A stretch of DNA of 64,000 nucleotides from Rhizobium grahamii CCGE 502 (GTDB taxonomy: Bacteria; Pseudomonadota; Alphaproteobacteria; Rhizobiales; Rhizobiaceae): the NCBI RefSeq assembly GCF_000298315.2, contig NZ_AEYE02000025.1, positions 62,001 through 126,000 of the forward strand. Reading direction: 5' to 3'. The stretch's first letter is position 1. Each line of letters starts with the position of its first letter. Positions 8,819 through 17,092 of the stretch are shown here, in pieces. A program made the position numbers and the translations under genes. The notes below the pieces were generated by a model. The model saw only the letters and a program-made list of their open reading frames with translations. It made no database searches and was not told where the DNA came from.

Positions 8819-9703
8819 TTAGTCGTAAAAATCGGGCAGCAGCTTGAGCCCGTCGGCCTGGTGCTTGTCGTGGTTGATGAAGAGCTGCGCATCGTATTCG
8901 CTCATTATTTGCTTGATCCGGTCCATGGACGAGATGGATTCGGCCTTGCGGACATTCAGTGCAGGAACGATGTCATGCTCAAAGTTGTCTTCGAGGTGTG
9001 CCACATCGCCGGACAGGATGACGAAGCCAGTCTTTGCCAAATGAACCATCAGCGACTGGCTACCGGGGGTATGTCCGGGCGTCGAGAGCAATCTGACGCT
9101 ACCATCGCGAAATAGGTCAACGTCTCCAGTCACGAGTTCAAGACGGCGGGGATGTCCGAGCAGCTTCCGAGCCAGTTGCACGAGAGTGTTGAGGTTCGGG
9201 TCCGACGGTGGAGGCGAATTGATCCATTCGTATTCCGCCTGCTGCATTACAACGGTTGCGTCCGGGAAGAGGCCGACGTTACCGATATGGTCGCCGTGTG
9301 TATGTGACACGACGACGTAGTCTATATCTGCCGGCTTCAATCCAATTTCTGCAAGCTGCGAGGAAATTGTCTTGTCGAGATGATAGACGATAAGCTTGGG
9401 GAGCGTCGACCAGCCGTTCGGATCGCCGATCGCGCTTTCGGGCACTCCGGTATCCCACATGATGTACTCGCCACCGTGCTGGATGAGATAACACGTCGAG
9501 GAGAACTCAATCGACTTGCCCTTGTTCCTGCCGGGCGTCCATACGGACTCGTCATTCGCGAGCGAGTGGCCGCAGTCGACCCGGTACAGCCGATCAATCG
9601 TTGCAGCAGGAGTTTTTGTTTCTGTTGCTGACAATTGCGGAGCCAATGCTGTCGCGAACAACATGAGGCAAGTGATTTCAGCAATTGCAAAAGGAGCCTT
9701 CAT
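8819..9703 (-). CDS. Exported MBL-fold hydrolase, N-acyl-homoserine-lactonase-like
   Basis: A 294-residue protein, ATG 9703 after GGAGACAGACA. It starts MKAPFAIAEITCLMLFATAL, a Sec signal with a likely cut after PQLSA. The zinc-binding motif HTHGDH lies in VVVSHTHGDHIGN, with later metal ligands in LLSTPGHTPGSQSL, ILSGDVAHLEDN and a final HDKHQADG. Layout and length fit the AiiA/AttM lactonase branch of metallo-beta-lactamase folds. Known members open the lactone ring of acyl-homoserine lactones in the cytoplasm; the signal peptide puts this one in the periplasm or outside. Convergent with the kinase at 6491-8785. Other lactone or ester substrates are possible. Confidence 0.82.
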   Translation of the reverse strand: MKAPFAIAEITCLMLFATALAPQLSATETKTPAATIDRLYRVDCGHSLANDESVWTPGRNKGKSIEFSSTCYLIQHGGEYIMWDTGVPESAIGDPNGWSTLPKLIVYHLDKTISSQLAEIGLKPADIDYVVVSHTHGDHIGNVGLFPDATVVMQQAEYEWINSPPPSDPNLNTLVQLARKLLGHPRRLELVTGDVDLFRDGSVRLLSTPGHTPGSQSLMVHLAKTGFVILSGDVAHLEDNFEHDIVPALNVRKAESISSMDRIKQIMSEYDAQLFINHDKHQADGLKLLPDFYD

Positions 9704-9840
9704 TGTCTGTCTCCGATCTAGCAGCGCAGATCCATTGTGGCGGCCGAGCACGACGATAGGAAAGTTCACGATGGCGGTGCCGGTCCGCAGCATCAGAGGT
9801 GACTTCTCCGGAGTACCAGTAGCCGTGCAGTTTTGTGCCC

Positions 9841-11139
9841 CTAGGTTTCGTCGCGCAACGACTTGAACGAGGCGCGCAGCTCGTCGGTAAACAGCTCCGG
9901 TTGTTCCCAGGCGGCGAAATGCCCGCCCTTCGGCGGCCTGTTGTAGTGGATGAGCTTCGGATAGGCCTTTTCCGCCCAGCTTTGCGGCGCCTGGTAGATT
10001 TCATCCGGGAAGGCGCTGACGGCGACCGGGATCTTGATGCCGCGCGGATCGAAGAAGCCGCCCGAAGGGAAATGCGCATTGTCCCAATAAAGCCGCGCCG
10101 ACGAGATCGCCGTGTTGGTCAGCCAGTAAAGCGTGACATTGTCGAGGACATCCTCAGGCGTCAGGCCTTCCTTGTCTCCGTTGAAGGATCGGGCGATCAT
10201 CCGGTAGCTTCTGATGTCGTGGTCGAGCATCCAGGAGGCTAGGCCAACAGGCGAATCCACGATGCCATAAAGCGTCTGCGGTCGATTGTTCATCTCGATC
10301 GCATAGCCGAGACCGTTCTTGTAGAAATCGTCGAGCTGTTCATAGGCGTGTTTTTCCTCGGCCGAGAGATCGGCCGGCGCAGGCGCGCCTGATGACAGCA
10401 GCTTGGCAATGTCGGCCGGCACGGTGGCTGCCATGTTGGTATGGATGCCGATGAGGCCGGCAGGCTCCTGCACCGCCATGAGTTCAGTCACGGCATTGCC
10501 CCAGTCGCCGCCCTGGGCGACATATTTCGAATAACCGAGGCGCTGCATCAGCACGGCCCAGGCCTTGGCGATGCGTGGCGGGTTCCAGCCCGTTTCCGTC
10601 GGCTTGCCCGAGAAGCCATAGCCCGGCAGCGAGGGAATGACGACATCAAAGGCGTCGGCTTCGGTGCCGCCAAAGGCGGTCGGTTCGGTCAGCGGCTTGA
10701 TGATCTTCATCTGCTCGATGATGGAACCCGGCCAGCCATGCGTGATGATGATGGGCAACGCCCTTTCATGCTTGGACTTCACATGGATGAAGTGAATGTC
10801 CAGCCCATCGATCTCCGTCATGAACTGCGGGAAGGAGTTCAGCCGCGCCTCGACCTTGCACCAGTCATGCGCCCGCCAGTACTTGGCGACTTTCTGGATC
10901 GTATCGAGCCGCACACCCTGCGTATCGTCGGAGACTGTTTCCCGGTCCGGCCAGCGGGTTGCGGCAACACGACGCCGAAGGTCCTTTAGCTGCTCTTCGG
11001 TAGCCGAAAACTTGAAGGGCCTGATATCGGTGCTCATCGTAGAGGCGGCGAGTTTTCCCGGAAGTATACCCACCGCGCCTGCTGCTGCGGCGGCGGCGAG
11101 AAGCGTTCGACGAGTGACTTCCGGCTGTATACTGGACAT
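9841..11139 (-). CDS. Tat-exported epoxide hydrolase (EHN-domain type)
   Basis: A 432-residue protein from ATG 11139, preceded by a strong AGGAGG. The N-terminus EVTRRTLLAAAAAAGAVG is a twin-arginine signal. An epoxide-hydrolase N-terminal (EHN) domain begins IRPFKFSATEEQLKDLRRRV, followed by an alpha/beta-hydrolase fold with HGWPGS (oxyanion hole), nucleophile Asp in QGGDWGNAV and catalytic His in PKGGHFAAWEQPEL. This is the microsomal/juvenile-hormone type epoxide hydrolase layout. It opens epoxides to diols; Tat export suggests action in the periplasm. Gene divergent from a PAS kinase, with copy 2 of the shared motif 68 bp upstream. Confidence 0.9.
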   Translation of the reverse strand: MSSIQPEVTRRTLLAAAAAAGAVGILPGKLAASTMSTDIRPFKFSATEEQLKDLRRRVAATRWPDRETVSDDTQGVRLDTIQKVAKYWRAHDWCKVEARLNSFPQFMTEIDGLDIHFIHVKSKHERALPIIITHGWPGSIIEQMKIIKPLTEPTAFGGTEADAFDVVIPSLPGYGFSGKPTETGWNPPRIAKAWAVLMQRLGYSKYVAQGGDWGNAVTELMAVQEPAGLIGIHTNMAATVPADIAKLLSSGAPAPADLSAEEKHAYEQLDDFYKNGLGYAIEMNNRPQTLYGIVDSPVGLASWMLDHDIRSYRMIARSFNGDKEGLTPEDVLDNVTLYWLTNTAISSARLYWDNAHFPSGGFFDPRGIKIPVAVSAFPDEIYQAPQSWAEKAYPKLIHYNRPPKGGHFAAWEQPELFTDELRASFKSLRDET

Positions 11140-11207
11140 AGCATCCTCCTGCGCGATTTGCTGGGTTTCGATTTGGAAAAAAATCACACTGAACGGCGTG
11201 GGAACTA

Positions 11208-11239
11208 TTGCACGATGGTATCGCCGATACTTTGGTATC
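11208..11239 (+). promoter_or_regulatory. Shared motif, copy 2 (epoxide hydrolase / PAS kinase)
   Basis: Plus strand TTGCACGATGGTATCGCC directly followed by GATACTTTGGTATC. The TTG end faces the epoxide hydrolase start (68 bp). The divergent kinase start is 168 bp away. In gene sense for the hydrolase it reads GATACC-AAAG...CGATACCATCGTGCAAT, where TGCAAT could serve as a -10 and there is no good -35, as expected for an activator-dependent promoter. Confidence 0.65.
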
Positions 11240-11407
11240 TATGATGTTGTTGGTGCCGCCCTTCAAAGATTTCAGGCGTTGCAAGAGGTGGAGTTTTCTA
11301 CTGGTTACGAACATCCAGACCTGAAGAACCCCGACACCTAAGTACTATTGACGGGATTGTAGCCAGTGCCCGAAAATAGCGGCGCCCTAACTGTGGGAAA
11401 GTGAGGT

Positions 11408-13819
11408 ATGGAAGCAGACTTCCGGAAACTTTTCGACATCCTGCCTGGGTTAGTCTGGGCAACAGGAGCAGATGGCGTAATCAATTTCGTGAACCGCCGA
11501 TGGCGCGAGTACACGGGCATAACCGTCAACGAGCTTCTGGAACGCGGTTGGACGGCGACTATTCATACAAGTGATATTGAGTGGGTCCGCGGAATTTGGT
11601 GTGCTGCTGTCACCGAAGGTAGCCCGGCAGAGTTCGAGATGCGCCTTCGTCGGCACGACGGCGTCTATCGACGCTTCAGTGTCAAGGCAGAGCCCTTCCA
11701 CGATAATGATGGTCGCATTTCAGGATGGTATGGAGTCAACACCGACATAGAGCGCCAAAGTCGTGCAGAAGCGCAGCTCGAGGTGGAGAAGCAACTGCTG
11801 GAGCTTGTTACGCGCGGGGTTGCGCTGCCGGAAATTCTGAATCAACTATGCCTCGAGGTGGAAAAGCTGTCGCCGGGTTCGCTCTGCAGCATCCTCTTTT
11901 CCGATCCCGACGAACTTCGGTTTCGAATGGGCGCCGGCCCCAATCTTCCTGGACCGTATAATGCTGTTCTCGATGGGTTGAGGATCGATCCGTACTTCGG
12001 ACCGTGCTCGCTCGCAATCAAGACCAGATCCAAGGTCATCGTCACCGACCCCACGAATGACGCTCGCTGGCTTGGATCTGCCTGGCCGGGCATGATGGTC
12101 GAGTTCGGTCTCGGATCATGCTGGTCGGCGCCGATCGTCGGGAGCCGTGGACAAGTCCTTGGCATATTCGCCATCTACAAACTCGAGGGCGTCGGTCCGA
12201 CCGACGAGGAGCAGGAACTGATCGATCGATTCGCCAGGCTTTCTGGCATTGCTATGGAGCGGGCGGAGTCGGATGCGATGCTTGCTGCGAGCACGCTGGA
12301 ACTCCGGCGTGCGAACCGTTTCCTGGCTGGGGCCCAGAGGTTGAGCAAGACGGGCAGCTTTTTGCTGGACACGACAACTGGCGAACAAGTGTGGTCGGAC
12401 GAGAACTATCGCATCTGGGAGCTAGAGCCTACGGCTTCTCCAACGATGGAGATGGTTCTAGCGGCCATCCATCCGGATGATCGCGACCGGGCCCACAGCG
12501 CCTTTGAGAATGCCGTGCGCGAACGCAAAGACGTCGAACTTGTCTACAGAATAGTAACGCCTGTTGGTGGCGTGAAGTATCTTCACACGGTGATGGGAAT
12601 CGTATCGGACATCAGCGAGCATATCGTCTATCTCGGAAGTTCCCAGGATGTCACTGAAAGCAAACTGGCCGAAGAAGTCCAAAGAGCCAGTGAAGCGGAA
12701 CTCGCGCGCACGAATACCTACCTGACCGCCGCCCAGCGGCTCAGCCAGACCGGAAGTTTTACCTGGGATCTGGAGCGCGACGAGCACAATTGGTCTGAGG
12801 TCATCTATCAGGTCTTCGGATTCGATCCTGGTGTGAAGGTGACCATGGACAAGATCGCCAGAACGATACATCCCGAGGATATGCCTCATGTGGAGACGCT
12901 TCTTAGAGGCGCGGCGATCGGGGAGAAGTTCGAATTGATGTTCAGGGTGCTGAGGGCCGATGGCGACATGCGGCATGCCCATGTCATCGGCCACCGCATC
13001 GATCAGATACCTGACAGGCCGGTATTCATGGGCGCATTGCAGGATATCACGCAGCGGAAGCGTCAAGAGGCCGATCTGAACCGCGCGCGTGCGGAACTTG
13101 CTCATGTGGCGCGCGTGACCGCGCTGAGCGCCCTGACCGCTTCCATTGCCCACGAAGTGAGCCAACCCCTCGCGGGGATCATGACCAACGCTAACACCTG
13201 CCTACGAATGCTTGCCGCCGATCCGCCGAACTTGGACGGTGCCCGCATGACCGTCCAACGGACGCTCAGGGACGGCGATCGTGCGTCCGAGGTAATCAAG
13301 CGCCTTCGCGGTCTGTTCACTAGGAAGCCGCCGTCGCTCGAACATATCGACCTCAACGAAGCAGTACGCGAGGTCCTCGCTTTGTCGTCAAGCGAACTAC
13401 AGCGTCGACGGGTCATCGTACGCACCGAACTGCCGGGCGAAGTTCCTTCCGTACTGGCGGACCGGGTCCAGATCCAGCAGGTCATTCTGAACCTCGTGCT
13501 AAACGCGGCCGATGCCATGGCGGCGGTCAACGATCATGCTCGCGAGATGCATGTTTCCAGTCAGGCCGACGATGGCGGCGAGATTAGCCTCTTCGTGCGC
13601 GACGCCGGCGTGGGGCTCCAGGCCAAGAACGTCGAACAGCTTTTCCAAGCCTTCCACACGACAAAGGCCGACGGTATGGGGATCGGATTGTCGATCAGCC
13701 GGTCGATCATCGAGGCCCACGGCGGGCGCCTTTGGGGAGTATCGAATTCCGAAGGACCTGGCGCGACATTTGCGTTCTCGATACCCAGAGACGTACCTGC
13801 ACGGAGAAGCCACGCGTAA
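11408..13819 (+). CDS. PAS-GAF-PAS-PAS sensor histidine kinase (FixL-like)
   Basis: A 803-residue protein, ATG 11408 after GGGAAAGTGAGGT. PAS at about 4-118 (ILPGLVWATGADGVINFVN), GAF at about 130-295 (PGSLCSILFSDPDELRFR; FGPCSLAIKTRSKVIV), two more PAS at about 300-420 and 435-550, H-box ASIAHEVSQPLAG at 577, N-box NLVLNAADAM at 694, G1 DAGVGL at 731 and G2 GMGIGLSISRS at 756. Soluble, with no transmembrane segment. Divergent from the epoxide hydrolase, which may mean the sensor controls that unit. Convergent with the next kinase. No adjacent response regulator. Confidence 0.92.
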   Translation: MEADFRKLFDILPGLVWATGADGVINFVNRRWREYTGITVNELLERGWTATIHTSDIEWVRGIWCAAVTEGSPAEFEMRLRRHDGVYRRFSVKAEPFHDNDGRISGWYGVNTDIERQSRAEAQLEVEKQLLELVTRGVALPEILNQLCLEVEKLSPGSLCSILFSDPDELRFRMGAGPNLPGPYNAVLDGLRIDPYFGPCSLAIKTRSKVIVTDPTNDARWLGSAWPGMMVEFGLGSCWSAPIVGSRGQVLGIFAIYKLEGVGPTDEEQELIDRFARLSGIAMERAESDAMLAASTLELRRANRFLAGAQRLSKTGSFLLDTTTGEQVWSDENYRIWELEPTASPTMEMVLAAIHPDDRDRAHSAFENAVRERKDVELVYRIVTPVGGVKYLHTVMGIVSDISEHIVYLGSSQDVTESKLAEEVQRASEAELARTNTYLTAAQRLSQTGSFTWDLERDEHNWSEVIYQVFGFDPGVKVTMDKIARTIHPEDMPHVETLLRGAAIGEKFELMFRVLRADGDMRHAHVIGHRIDQIPDRPVFMGALQDITQRKRQEADLNRARAELAHVARVTALSALTASIAHEVSQPLAGIMTNANTCLRMLAADPPNLDGARMTVQRTLRDGDRASEVIKRLRGLFTRKPPSLEHIDLNEAVREVLALSSSELQRRRVIVRTELPGEVPSVLADRVQIQQVILNLVLNAADAMAAVNDHAREMHVSSQADDGGEISLFVRDAGVGLQAKNVEQLFQAFHTTKADGMGIGLSISRSIIEAHGGRLWGVSNSEGPGATFAFSIPRDVPARRSHA

Positions 13820-13955
13820 GCGATCAACGACGGACGGCATTCAAGTGTGTGCGAGACAGCGCCAATCGGCGACAGCTTCATTCTGCAGGGTCCGGTAGGA
13901 ACCGACGACAACAACAGCGCGGACTCCAGGGCACCGAGACATGAAGGTTCGATGA

Positions 13956-16601
13956 TTAGACGGAGGGCAGCATTTCTGAGCCTTTGTCCTTCGGGCTGGA
14001 GCAGCAAGCGCGCCCATGCACCGGGACCGCAAACGCTACCGTTGCGCCATGGACTTGGTTTGCTTTTGCCCATAGCCGCCCATTGTGGTTTTCAACTATG
14101 GATCGACTGACAGAAAGGCCAATGCCCATGCCGTCTGGCTTGGTCGTGTAGAAAGCGTCGAAAATCCGTTCCATCTCCTGCGACCCCAATCCCACTCCGT
14201 CATCGCTCACGGAAACCTGAACCTCACCTGCCGGGTCTGCTTGGGTCTTGACTATGATTTGCTTCGGTCCGTCGTTGACCCCTGCCAGAGCCTCGATGGC
14301 GTTCCGCAGCAGGTTCATGATCACCTGCTGGAGCTGGACGCGGGCACCTGCGACACGGGGCAAATCCTTGCCGAATTCTGTCACCACCGACACGTGCGCC
14401 CGCTGGAGGTCGCTTAGTGCCAAAGCGATCACCTCGCTTGCGATCTCGTTCATGTCGATCGGCTCGATAACCGGAGGTTTTCTGCTGAACAGCGCACGGA
14501 GCCTGACGATCACGTCCGCGGCCCGGTTGGCGTCGCGGACCATACGGCGAGCCGTGTCTTTCGCGACCTCCAGGTTCGGCGGCTCCAACGCCAGGGCGCG
14601 AAGACAGGTGCTTGCATTGGTGACGATCCCTGCAAGGGGCTGATTTACCTCGTGGGCGATTGATGCCGTCAGCACCCCGAGGCTTGTCACCCGGGTGACA
14701 TAAGCGAGATCGGAACGAACCTGATTGAGTGTCTCTTCTGCCCGTCTGCTTTCAGTCACATCCTGCACTGCGCCGGTCAGTTCCTGCTCGCCATCCTTGT
14801 TTCGCTCGCTGTGCGCCAGGACGCGAACGTGCTTGATCGACTTGTCGGGCATGACGAGGGTGATGTCGTAGTCGAAATCGCCGTTTCCTTCGCGCGCGCG
14901 TTCGAGGACGCCCTGCACCCGTGCGCAACTGTCGTGATCCAGGCGCGACAGTATCGTGCGCAGCGTAACCCCCGTCGACGGGTCGACGTCGAAGATGCGA
15001 TAGGTTTCCGCTGACCAGGTGATTTCACCGGTGCCGAGCTTGAGTGAGAAGCTTCCAGTCTTGCTGAGCCGCTGGGCATCAGCAAGAAAAGCTTCGCTTC
15101 TGCGGAGGCTTTCCTCCGTCCGCTTTCGATCTTCTATATCGGTCAGCAGGCCATACCAACGTACGACCTGTCCGTCCGCGTTTCGCAACGGCAACCCGCG
15201 AAGCTGAAACCAGCGCCATGTTCCATCATGCCTTAGGAAGCGGGTCTCGTAGTCATAGGGCTCTCCGGTTGCGATCGCTCCCATGAAGCTGTCGATACAC
15301 ATTTGTAGATCGTCGGGGTGCGTGATCCCATTCGTCGCCCAGTTGTCGAGCTCTTCGATAGGGCGCTGGAAATAATCGATTATCTGCTGGTTGCCTCCAA
15401 TCAGTCGCGCGTCAGGCGAGAAGATTGCGATCATTCCCGCAATGCCGTCGATGACGAACCGCGATTCGCGCTCGCGTTCCGCCAACGCTTGTTCTGCCCG
15501 CTTCCGGTCATCGATGTCCACGTGAAGGGCGTACCAGCGGATGATCTTATGATCCTCCGTCCTAAGAGGATGCCCAGTGATCTGAAACCAGCGATAAATT
15601 CCATCGGCTCGCCGCAAACGCACCTCGAGATCATAGGGAGAGCCAGACACCAGAGCATCCGATACGGCCGAGATCACACGGGGAAGGTCGTCGGGATGCA
15701 CGACGTCTGTGTTGCCCCATCTCCGCAACTCCTCGAGTGTTCGTCCGTAGTACCGCAAAAGCGGTCCGTTGACCGCCTCGACCCTTCCGTCTGGAGTCAA
15801 GACGCCAATTCCCGCAGGGATGGTTTCCAATATGAGTTGCGCCTCGCGCTCGCGGCTGGCAAGCGCCAGTTCAGCCTTTTTGCGATCGTCAATATCCACG
15901 AGCAGATGAAACCAGCGCAGGATCTTCCCGTCATGATCCTTGAAGGGCAACCCGAGGACATTGTGCCAACGATACACCCCGTCCGAGCGAAGGTGACGGC
16001 TTTCGACATTATAGAAAGTCGCTGTCCTGTGCGCCTCGAGCTGATCAGCGATGGTTTGCTGCAGATCTTCCGGATGCACGACTTCGATTGCCTTCCAGTT
16101 CTTCAGTTCCTTCAGGGTCATGCCGAAATATTCGAGAGCGGGATCGTTCAGTGCCTCGACGTCCCCAGTCGGCGTGGTGACAGCGACAGGAACTGGGATG
16201 CTATTCACGATACGCTGGAAGTCCGTTTCGTGCGCTGAACGATCATTCGGCGTCAGGCACTCTCGTTCGGTTGCGACACCATACCATTTCATCAACTCCC
16301 CGTCGGCGAGCATGGGCTTGCACCGGACTGCCAAGAGGCGACACTGTCCGTCGGCACGCAGGGTGGGGATATGCAGCTCAAATGGCTGAGCCAGAGTTAG
16401 CATCGATCGAAAGCGTTCGGCGATCATCGACGCGTCCGCAGGTTCCGCGTGCACGGGCCATTCCCACGGGGCTGTCTCGGACATAGGCACGCCGGAAAAA
16501 TCGGCCAACTCGTGGTTTACGAAATCGATGCGTCCGTCTGGAAGAGCGCTGAACACCATACCGGGTAGCGTGTCGAGAACCCCAGCGAGTTCCGTCTGCA
16601 T
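13956..16601 (-). CDS. Sensor histidine kinase with five PAS domains (FixL-like)
   Basis: An 881-residue protein from ATG 16601 with GAAAGGACAGG upstream. Five PAS units at roughly 5-110, 128-240, 250-368, 375-498 and 505-625, each ending in a WYG/WFH-type PAC tail such as RWYALHVDIDDRKRAE. H-box ASIAHEVNQPLAG at about 648, N-box NLLRNAIEAL, G1 DDGVGL and G2 GMGIGLSVSRS. Cytoplasmic. It follows the receiver-only regulator and the GAF-PAS kinase on the same strand, with a 122-bp gap, so it may be read with them or from its own promoter in that gap. Repeated PAS units look duplicated from each other. Confidence 0.92.
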   Translation of the reverse strand: MQTELAGVLDTLPGMVFSALPDGRIDFVNHELADFSGVPMSETAPWEWPVHAEPADASMIAERFRSMLTLAQPFELHIPTLRADGQCRLLAVRCKPMLADGELMKWYGVATERECLTPNDRSAHETDFQRIVNSIPVPVAVTTPTGDVEALNDPALEYFGMTLKELKNWKAIEVVHPEDLQQTIADQLEAHRTATFYNVESRHLRSDGVYRWHNVLGLPFKDHDGKILRWFHLLVDIDDRKKAELALASREREAQLILETIPAGIGVLTPDGRVEAVNGPLLRYYGRTLEELRRWGNTDVVHPDDLPRVISAVSDALVSGSPYDLEVRLRRADGIYRWFQITGHPLRTEDHKIIRWYALHVDIDDRKRAEQALAERERESRFVIDGIAGMIAIFSPDARLIGGNQQIIDYFQRPIEELDNWATNGITHPDDLQMCIDSFMGAIATGEPYDYETRFLRHDGTWRWFQLRGLPLRNADGQVVRWYGLLTDIEDRKRTEESLRRSEAFLADAQRLSKTGSFSLKLGTGEITWSAETYRIFDVDPSTGVTLRTILSRLDHDSCARVQGVLERAREGNGDFDYDITLVMPDKSIKHVRVLAHSERNKDGEQELTGAVQDVTESRRAEETLNQVRSDLAYVTRVTSLGVLTASIAHEVNQPLAGIVTNASTCLRALALEPPNLEVAKDTARRMVRDANRAADVIVRLRALFSRKPPVIEPIDMNEIASEVIALALSDLQRAHVSVVTEFGKDLPRVAGARVQLQQVIMNLLRNAIEALAGVNDGPKQIIVKTQADPAGEVQVSVSDDGVGLGSQEMERIFDAFYTTKPDGMGIGLSVSRSIVENHNGRLWAKANQVHGATVAFAVPVHGRACCSSPKDKGSEMLPSV

Positions 16602-16723
16602 GCCTGTCCTTTCAAGGGTTCACCCCTTTTCGCGTACCCTACGATTTCGGCAACCTACCGTAAATTATCCCATGGTGTTGGGTGTGGCCGAACTGTGTGA
16701 ATTTCCGCTAGGGCTGAAAGCTT

Positions 16724-17092
16724 TTAGGGGAAAACCAAGTCCAGCGCTTCCTGGAGGGCGACATCGCTAAACGGCTTGAACAGGCAGGCAACCGCGCCGT
16801 TCTGCATGAGGGGCATCCTGTCGTTCTCGTCCTTGTGGGCCGTGATAAAGACAATTGGAATCCGGTCACCGCGACGGATCAACTCTTCCTCGAGTTCGGG
16901 ACCGGACATGCCAGGCATTGCGACATCCAATATCAGGCATTCGGTCCTTGATACCCACTCAGATCGCAGGAACTCGGCGGCAGATGCAAATGCGCGTACG
17001 TCGAATCCAAATATCCTGATCAGGTCAGGAAGCGACTCCCTAACCGATTCGTCGTCATCGACGATAGATACCAGCGCGCGCTTAGTTGTCAT
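16724..17092 (-). CDS. Single-domain response regulator (receiver only)
   Basis: A 122-residue protein consisting only of a receiver domain: VSIVDDDESVRESL with the acidic pair, LILDVAMPGMSG with the phospho-acceptor Asp, VFITAH with the switch Thr and ACLFKPFSD with the conserved Lys. Its ATG overlaps the TGA of the upstream kinase (ATGA, 17089-17092), so the two are translationally coupled and probably partners. With no output domain it should act by phosphotransfer, as a phosphate sink or by protein binding. The sequence is FixJ-receiver-like. Confidence 0.92.
   Translation of the reverse strand: MTTKRALVSIVDDDESVRESLPDLIRIFGFDVRAFASAAEFLRSEWVSRTECLILDVAMPGMSGPELEEELIRRGDRIPIVFITAHKDENDRMPLMQNGAVACLFKPFSDVALQEALDLVFP

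Noticed and set aside
9733-9755. TCCATTGTGGCGG upstream of the lactonase-like gene
   Set aside because: Only the first nine bases match the motif; the GGTATCG core is absent.
15318-16238. 306-residue open frame on the plus strand
   Set aside because: Antisense to the PAS repeats of the five-PAS kinase, with no ribosome-binding site or domain.
16632-16665. TTTACGGTAGGTTGCCGAAA, loose likeness to the shared motif before the five-PAS kinase
   Set aside because: Wrong orientation for that gene and several mismatches in the core.
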